This document shows, in pieces, positions 5,913 through 9,682 of a stretch of 9,682 nucleotides of DNA (its first letter is position 1; every line of letters begins with the position of its first letter). Under the pieces are notes generated by a model. The model saw nothing but the letters and a program-made list of their open reading frames with translations. It was not told where the DNA came from and ran no database searches. The position numbers and the translations under genes were made by a program. This DNA is from Opitutales bacterium (GTDB lineage: Bacteria; Verrucomicrobiota; Verrucomicrobiia; Opitutales; UBA2987): positions 1 through 9,682 of the forward strand of contig JAJFLT010000031.1 of assembly GCA_021772555.1 (NCBI GenBank). Reading direction: 5' to 3'.

Positions 5913-8732
5913 CTAGTTTGTCGTAATTATTTCATCAATAAGATTTTTAACAATCTTTTTGTTTTCCATCATGCCCCTTTGATGCCGGGCCCAGAACGCT
6001 TCGCGGTTTTCGCAACCCATCCATTTTGCCAAGGCGTCCTGGCTTTCAATCTTTTTGTCAATGGTGTCTACAGCTTTATTGGTGTCCCTTCTCAGGTGGA
6101 GTTCCACCGTTCTCAGGTATTCATAATTTTTTTGCAGAAGGAGGTTTTGACCAGATTCCTGCAGGCCTAGTTCCGGTAATTTTTTAAGTGTTTGACGGGT
6201 GTTGGCTTGAATGAGCTGTGGGAAATCCGCGCCATGCTTCAAAACCGCCATTTGAGAGGCAAACTCGATCCCTATGAGGCCGCCGGGCGCTTTCTTATAA
6301 GCCCGCTGTGGGTTGTCACGTGGGATCTTAGTTTTTTCGAGGCGGTCTTTCATTTTCAGGATTTCGTTCCATTCCTTTTTGGTCAGGTGTATTGAATAAA
6401 GAAGGTTGTTGCGAAGTTCGACAAACTCACGAGCCAATTGTTCACTGCCGGCGATAAACCTGGATCGGGTGAGCAATTGTTTTTCCCAGGTCTGGGCCGA
6501 TTTTTGATGGTATTTGCCGAAAGCCTTCAAGGTAGTCAGGAGGGGACCGTCCCGCCCGTGGGGACGCAGTCGAAGGTCGATGTCGAAAATCGGCCCCAGC
6601 GGGTGGCGGTGGCCTAAAATAGTAAGTAAGCGCTGCGCCGTTTTGATGGCGGTCTCATCGTTTTTTTCATCGGCTAGAATGAGCAGGTCGAGGTCTGAAC
6701 CCAAGGTCATCTCTCGTGCGCCGAATTTTCCCAACCCGATGATGGCGAGGCGCTCTTGCGGATCGACCAATTTGAGGGTGAATTGAAGAGCGGCGTCGGC
6801 CAGTTGAGTGAGCCGTTGCTCCAATTCCTCGACGCTGCAATCGCCCATCAATTGCGAGATGGAAAGACGCACCTGTTCGGCTTTAACGTAGAGCCAGAGC
6901 CATCGGGGAAACTCGGTGCCGCCGGGAAGCTCTCCCAATTCCTTCCCCAGACGGGCCGGAGATTTGTGCCCGCGGTTCTGGATAACGAGGACTTCCTCCA
7001 TTATTTCGGGGTGCTGGCAGAGCAATTGCGTGGTGAATTGACTGCGGTCGAGGAGCAGACAAAGGGAATGGAAAAAACGAGGATTGTCGGCGCAGGTTTT
7101 GAAAAAAAACTTTCGTGCCGTGTAGCTTTCGGCGAACCGCGACACTCTTTCCAGAGAAAGCAAGGGTCGGGCCAGTTGCGGAAGCACGACTTCGAATTGG
7201 CGGGCCAGGTTCAAAAATAATTGCGCCTGTTCCCGCGTCACCGCGTAATTTGGACTGCCCAGAGCAAATGTCCGCAAGCGGATTTCGGCTTCTTTTTCCG
7301 GGACTTGGCCGAACCAGCGGAGGAGCGATTGTTGAATTTGAGCAGAGGCGGCGTTTCCAGATAAAAATACCGTCCAATCCTGCAATTCGTTTTCGCGGTC
7401 GTCTCCCTGGATGAGACCGCTGTAGATGGTCCGCACTTTTTCTCTCAACGGCTGTATGTGCTCGGCAAATTCCGCATAGCCGGAGAAACCCAGCGATCCC
7501 GACAGCGCTTCCAATGCGGGTTCTTCGGTCGGCAATGTGTGCGTTTGCATTTCCTCTCTCATTTGCAGGCGGTGTTCCACCGTTCGCAGGAAAATATACG
7601 CGCCGGTCAGAAAGGAGGCATCACCGCTGTCGAGCAGGTCGTAGCGGTCGAGCAACTGGATCGTTTCCAGTGTGCTTTCCACTTGCAAAAAGGGATATTT
7701 ACCCGCGTGCAGTAATTGCAGGGCTTGCACAAAAAACTCGATTTCCCTGATGCCGCCGTAGCCGCTTTTGAGGTCGTTTTCCAACTGGTTTTTCCCCGCC
7801 AGTTCCTTCTCCGTTTTGATCTTTACCCCGGCCACATCGGAAAGCATTTCCTCCGGCGGATGCCTCGGGTAGCGAAAAGGATTCACACTCTCAAAAAACT
7901 CTTCCCCAAGGCTCAATTTTCCCGCTACCGGCCGTGCCCGCAGCAAGGCCAGGCGTTCCCAGGTTTGTCCCCTCGCATAATAATAATGTTCCATGGCCGG
8001 GAGGGACCTCACTATGGGGCCGGTGGAACCCTCCGGTCGCAGCCTCAAATCGATGTTGTAAAGAAAACCCGAATCGCTGCGTTTTTGCAAAGTCCCGGTC
8101 ATGGTTTGAAACATTTTGGTAAAAAAATATTCGTTGCTTACGGTGGTGGATTTACCGTCTTTTCGGCAGTGTCCTTCACCATCGAACAAGTAGATCAGGT
8201 CGAGGTCGGAACAAAAATTCAGTTCTTTGCCACCGAGTTTACCGAGACCCAGTATACAGTAACTGGCCGGTTGGTCGAGGGCCTCATCCCAAGGCTTTCC
8301 GAGGCGTTTCTCCCATTCGGCATGGGTTTGGGCGGCAATTAATTGCAGGCAAAATTCCCCCAACAAGGTGAGTTCTTGCATGGAATCTTCCACCGCTGAC
8401 AATCGATTGATCTCCCGATAGGCGATTCTCATGGACATCTGTCGGCGAAACTTTTGCAGATTGCCGAGGAAACTGCTCCCCGCAGGCGATTTATCGGCGT
8501 AGTCCTCTTCCCACGTATTCTTGAATGCGCTGTAGCGAAAAGTTTCGTCCCGGTTGGCGGGAGCTTCCAGCCAGATCGCGCTTTGCGGAAACTGAATCAG
8601 GAAATTTTTATAGACAGGACAGTATACGGCCAGTCTTTCCAGTCGGTCTTGTGTCGATTGTTGACGGAGAGCCTCTGGCGGGCTCGTCTGGTCATTTCGC
8701 AATTTTTCAATCAGCTCTTCTACGAAAGCCAT
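5913..8732 (-). CDS. glnE: Glutamine synthetase adenylyltransferase / adenylyl-removing enzyme GlnE
   Basis: GlnE attaches AMP to a tyrosine of glutamine synthetase to lower its activity and removes it again, under control of PII protein and glutamine. The 939 residues match the E. coli enzyme (about 946). Two nucleotidyltransferase domains are present. In the N-terminal (adenylyl-removing) domain LGLGKLGGKELNFCSDLDL spans 161-179 with metal residues D176 and D178, followed by NIDLRLRPEGSTGP (226-239). In the C-terminal (adenylylating) domain IGLGKFGAREMTLGSDLDLL spans 665-684 with D680 and D682, followed by DIDLRLRPHGRDGP (717-730). Helical regulatory regions follow each catalytic domain, for example GYGGIREIEFFVQALQLLH (324-342) and GGLIGIEFASQMAVLKHG (817-834). 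All key acidic residues look intact. ATG 8732 has only a weak GAG site, but the length and family alignment support it. No glnA or glnB is in the window. A promoter is predicted at 8790-8817. Confidence 0.96.
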   Translation of the reverse strand: MAFVEELIEKLRNDQTSPPEALRQQSTQDRLERLAVYCPVYKNFLIQFPQSAIWLEAPANRDETFRYSAFKNTWEEDYADKSPAGSSFLGNLQKFRRQMSMRIAYREINRLSAVEDSMQELTLLGEFCLQLIAAQTHAEWEKRLGKPWDEALDQPASYCILGLGKLGGKELNFCSDLDLIYLFDGEGHCRKDGKSTTVSNEYFFTKMFQTMTGTLQKRSDSGFLYNIDLRLRPEGSTGPIVRSLPAMEHYYYARGQTWERLALLRARPVAGKLSLGEEFFESVNPFRYPRHPPEEMLSDVAGVKIKTEKELAGKNQLENDLKSGYGGIREIEFFVQALQLLHAGKYPFLQVESTLETIQLLDRYDLLDSGDASFLTGAYIFLRTVEHRLQMREEMQTHTLPTEEPALEALSGSLGFSGYAEFAEHIQPLREKVRTIYSGLIQGDDRENELQDWTVFLSGNAASAQIQQSLLRWFGQVPEKEAEIRLRTFALGSPNYAVTREQAQLFLNLARQFEVVLPQLARPLLSLERVSRFAESYTARKFFFKTCADNPRFFHSLCLLLDRSQFTTQLLCQHPEIMEEVLVIQNRGHKSPARLGKELGELPGGTEFPRWLWLYVKAEQVRLSISQLMGDCSVEELEQRLTQLADAALQFTLKLVDPQERLAIIGLGKFGAREMTLGSDLDLLILADEKNDETAIKTAQRLLTILGHRHPLGPIFDIDLRLRPHGRDGPLLTTLKAFGKYHQKSAQTWEKQLLTRSRFIAGSEQLAREFVELRNNLLYSIHLTKKEWNEILKMKDRLEKTKIPRDNPQRAYKKAPGGLIGIEFASQMAVLKHGADFPQLIQANTRQTLKKLPELGLQESGQNLLLQKNYEYLRTVELHLRRDTNKAVDTIDKKIESQDALAKWMGCENREAFWARHQRGMMENKKIVKNLIDEIITTN

Positions 8733-8789
8733 TGTCCGGTATAGCTCTTTTTGGCCATTAGAAAACGGTGCCCCAACATTGAATGCACT

Positions 8790-8817
8790 CTTATAACGAC
8801 CCCGGAGCCTCCGGCAA
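8790..8817 (-). promoter_or_regulatory. Predicted sigma-70 promoter for glnE
   Basis: On the minus strand TTGCCG (8817-8812, four of six -35 matches) is followed by a 16-bp spacer and TATAAG (8795-8790, five of six -10 matches). Transcription would start near 8783, giving a leader of about 50 nt. The spacer and the edge of the -35 box hold a GC-rich dyad, CCGGA-GCC-TCCGG (8802-8814), which could be a regulator site or simply a short hairpin. The rest of the gap between glnE and the next gene (8818-8907) holds a small AGGGG-ATCG-CCCCT stem and nothing else I can name. Confidence 0.4.
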
Positions 8818-8907
8818 TGTATTTAATTCATTGTCGCGCGGAAGGGGATCGCCCCTCATGGGATTATGTGTAGCCGGGCGGGCGGTTGATGCTTTGACGA
8901 TCAGGAA

Positions 8908-9534
8908 TCAGTCATCCTGAATGGTCTTGAGAAGGTCCTCAGGCGATAGAGTAACAGAGTATTCTCCGGCCGGTTTTTCTTTTGGTGCGGCTTCAGAAAT
9001 TTCCCCGGCGCTCTCGTCCGCTTCCTGCAGGACGCTTTGCAGGAAATCTTCCGAAACCGCATCCGAAGCTTGGCTGGAATCGGAAAGATCGAGAATTTTG
9101 GCAATTTCCTCGTCTGTCGGCTCGTCGGATTCATCGTCATCGACCGGCGCCTCGACAGCTGATCCAATTCCAAACAGGCTTTTGAAGTTTTGGTAGGATT
9201 TGTAGGCCTCTATTGCCAGATTGCCGGTCCCGTTTAAAAGGAAAAACAAGCTTTCCTCCTTTTCCTCCAAAAAGTTTTCCATTAGGCCTTTCAGAACTGA
9301 TTTATTTCCACGATCCGATACTTCGTAAATCTCGATTTTAGCCAGTATTTCTTCGTCCTTCTTATCATAAATGCAGATTTTGGCTTTTGCCTTATTTTTT
9401 TGAAAATTCAAAAACCGCTTGATAACAGCGCCGGACAAACGTGGAAATTCATCATTGGTCAAGTCCTGCAACAGGCATTCTTCAAATTTTTCAATAAAAT
9501 GCAGCGGGGACACTTTTACATTTGCCAAACTCAT
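8908..9534 (-). CDS. Unrecognised 208-residue protein with acidic motif-repeat tail
   Basis: I do not recognise this family. Residues 1-125 look like a compact mixed alpha/beta domain with alternating hydrophobic and charged residues (for example AKAKICIYDKKDEEILAKIEIYEV, 49-72, quoted as strands KICIYD and AKIEIYE) and no signal peptide or membrane segment, so it is probably cytosolic. Residues 126-208 are low-complexity and very acidic. That tail has three related segments starting at T140 (TDEEIAKILDL), S161 (SEDFLQSVLQE) and S197 (SPEDLLKTIQD), with the pattern [ST]-[DEP]-[DE]-x-[IL]-x-[KS]-x-[IL]-[DQ]; each would form a short amphipathic helix in a disordered tail. ATG 9534 is preceded by AAGGG only 2 nt away, a poor spacing. 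It lies 175 bp upstream of glnE on the same strand but the glnE promoter lies between. The ordinary codon texture and long open frame support a real gene. Confidence 0.7.
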   Translation of the reverse strand: MSLANVKVSPLHFIEKFEECLLQDLTNDEFPRLSGAVIKRFLNFQKNKAKAKICIYDKKDEEILAKIEIYEVSDRGNKSVLKGLMENFLEEKEESLFFLLNGTGNLAIEAYKSYQNFKSLFGIGSAVEAPVDDDESDEPTDEEIAKILDLSDSSQASDAVSEDFLQSVLQEADESAGEISEAAPKEKPAGEYSVTLSPEDLLKTIQDD

Positions 9535-9682
9535 GTCCCTTAGGATTTCGGAAGATTTCCGCGGTTTTTAAGTCTTACAAATTTCCCGGCGGATAAATTT
9601 TGCTGAAATCCGCGGGATTTTGTCGTTCCAGTGGCCTGACGGGTTGCCTGTGATCGGACCTTTAAGAGGGTGCCTAAAAGAC
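9535..9682. other. Upstream edge region without a supported gene
   Basis: Two minus-strand frames are open from the right edge. One reads 46 codons to a TAA at 9543-9541, only 5 nt before the ATG of the 208-residue protein, which is the spacing of an operon partner. The other reads 37 codons to a TAA further upstream. Neither translation is recognisable, so I call no gene. The stretch also has two near-identical tracts (ATTTCCGCGG and AAATCCGCGG) around CCGCGG palindromes, and a CGGAA-GAT-TTCCG stem at 9549-9561. No clear promoter was found. Confidence 0.4.

Noticed and set aside
6756..7220. 154-codon plus-strand frame inside glnE
   Set aside because: It is antisense to a continuous, family-typical GlnE reading frame; codon choice there is explained by GlnE.
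7716..8342. 208-codon plus-strand frame inside glnE
   Set aside because: It is fully antisense to the conserved adenylyl-removing domain of GlnE and shows no recognisable protein features.
8720..8779. 19-codon leader-peptide-like frame (MLGHRFLMAKKS...) overlapping the glnE start
   Set aside because: It lacks a ribosome binding site, has no run of one amino acid and no attenuator hairpins, so there is no support for attenuation.
9549..9620. tRNA or structured RNA at the right edge
   Set aside because: Only short stems (5-6 bp) around CCGCGG and CGGAA/TTCCG are present; no cloverleaf, CCA end or TTC loop could be found.

Overview
The window comes from a Gram-negative bacterium of moderate GC content. 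It carries two exported proteins with signal peptides, a periplasmic Prc-type tail-specific protease, and GlnE-type nitrogen control. The mix (ECF sigma factor with a small zinc anti-sigma protein, long Prc, intergenic CTGANNN heptad repeats) would fit a deltaproteobacterial-grade or Nitrospinota-like lineage. That placement is a low-confidence inference from general impression, because no rRNA or other marker is present.

Layout, left to right. (1) 1-211, minus: the first 70 codons of an exported YHS-domain protein, cut by the window edge. (2) 212-548: a divergent intergenic region with a heptad-repeat element and a good sigma-70-type promoter. (3) 549-1148, plus: an ECF sigma factor. (4) 1168-1698, plus: a GNAT acetyltransferase directly behind it, with the only strong Shine-Dalgarno sequence in the window. 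(5) 1831-2097, minus: a short soluble zinc anti-sigma-like protein (C-x25-H-x3-C-x2-C). A perfect 9+2+9 bp dyad sits just upstream of its likely start. (6) 2261-3109, plus: prmC, the release-factor glutamine methyltransferase. (7) 3132-3194: a second heptad-repeat element forming a long inverted repeat between convergent genes. (8) 3205-5817, minus: a Prc/Tsp-type periplasmic protease with an enlarged C-terminal part. (9) 5913-8732, minus: glnE, the two-domain glutamine synthetase adenylyltransferase/adenylyl-removing enzyme, preceded by a plausible promoter. (10) 8908-9534, minus: an unrecognised 208-residue protein with an acidic tail holding three copies of a short motif. (11) 9535-9682: an upstream stretch with no gene I can support.

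How the genes may work together. The sigma factor and the zinc protein look like the two halves of one stress-response switch: the cysteine/histidine protein would hold the sigma factor and release it on thiol oxidation or zinc loss. They are not in the usual tandem order. An acetyltransferase lies between them and the anti-sigma gene points the other way, so the two would be expressed from separate promoters. prmC (translation termination), prc (envelope proteolysis) and glnE (nitrogen assimilation) are housekeeping genes with no obvious joint pathway; glnE and prc are co-directional and could share a transcript. I found no CRISPR array, phage, transposase, rRNA or tRNA, and no clear new multi-gene system. 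The observations most worth a second look are the split sigma/anti-sigma arrangement with its dyad, the heptad-repeat family, and the motif-repeat tail of the 208-residue protein.
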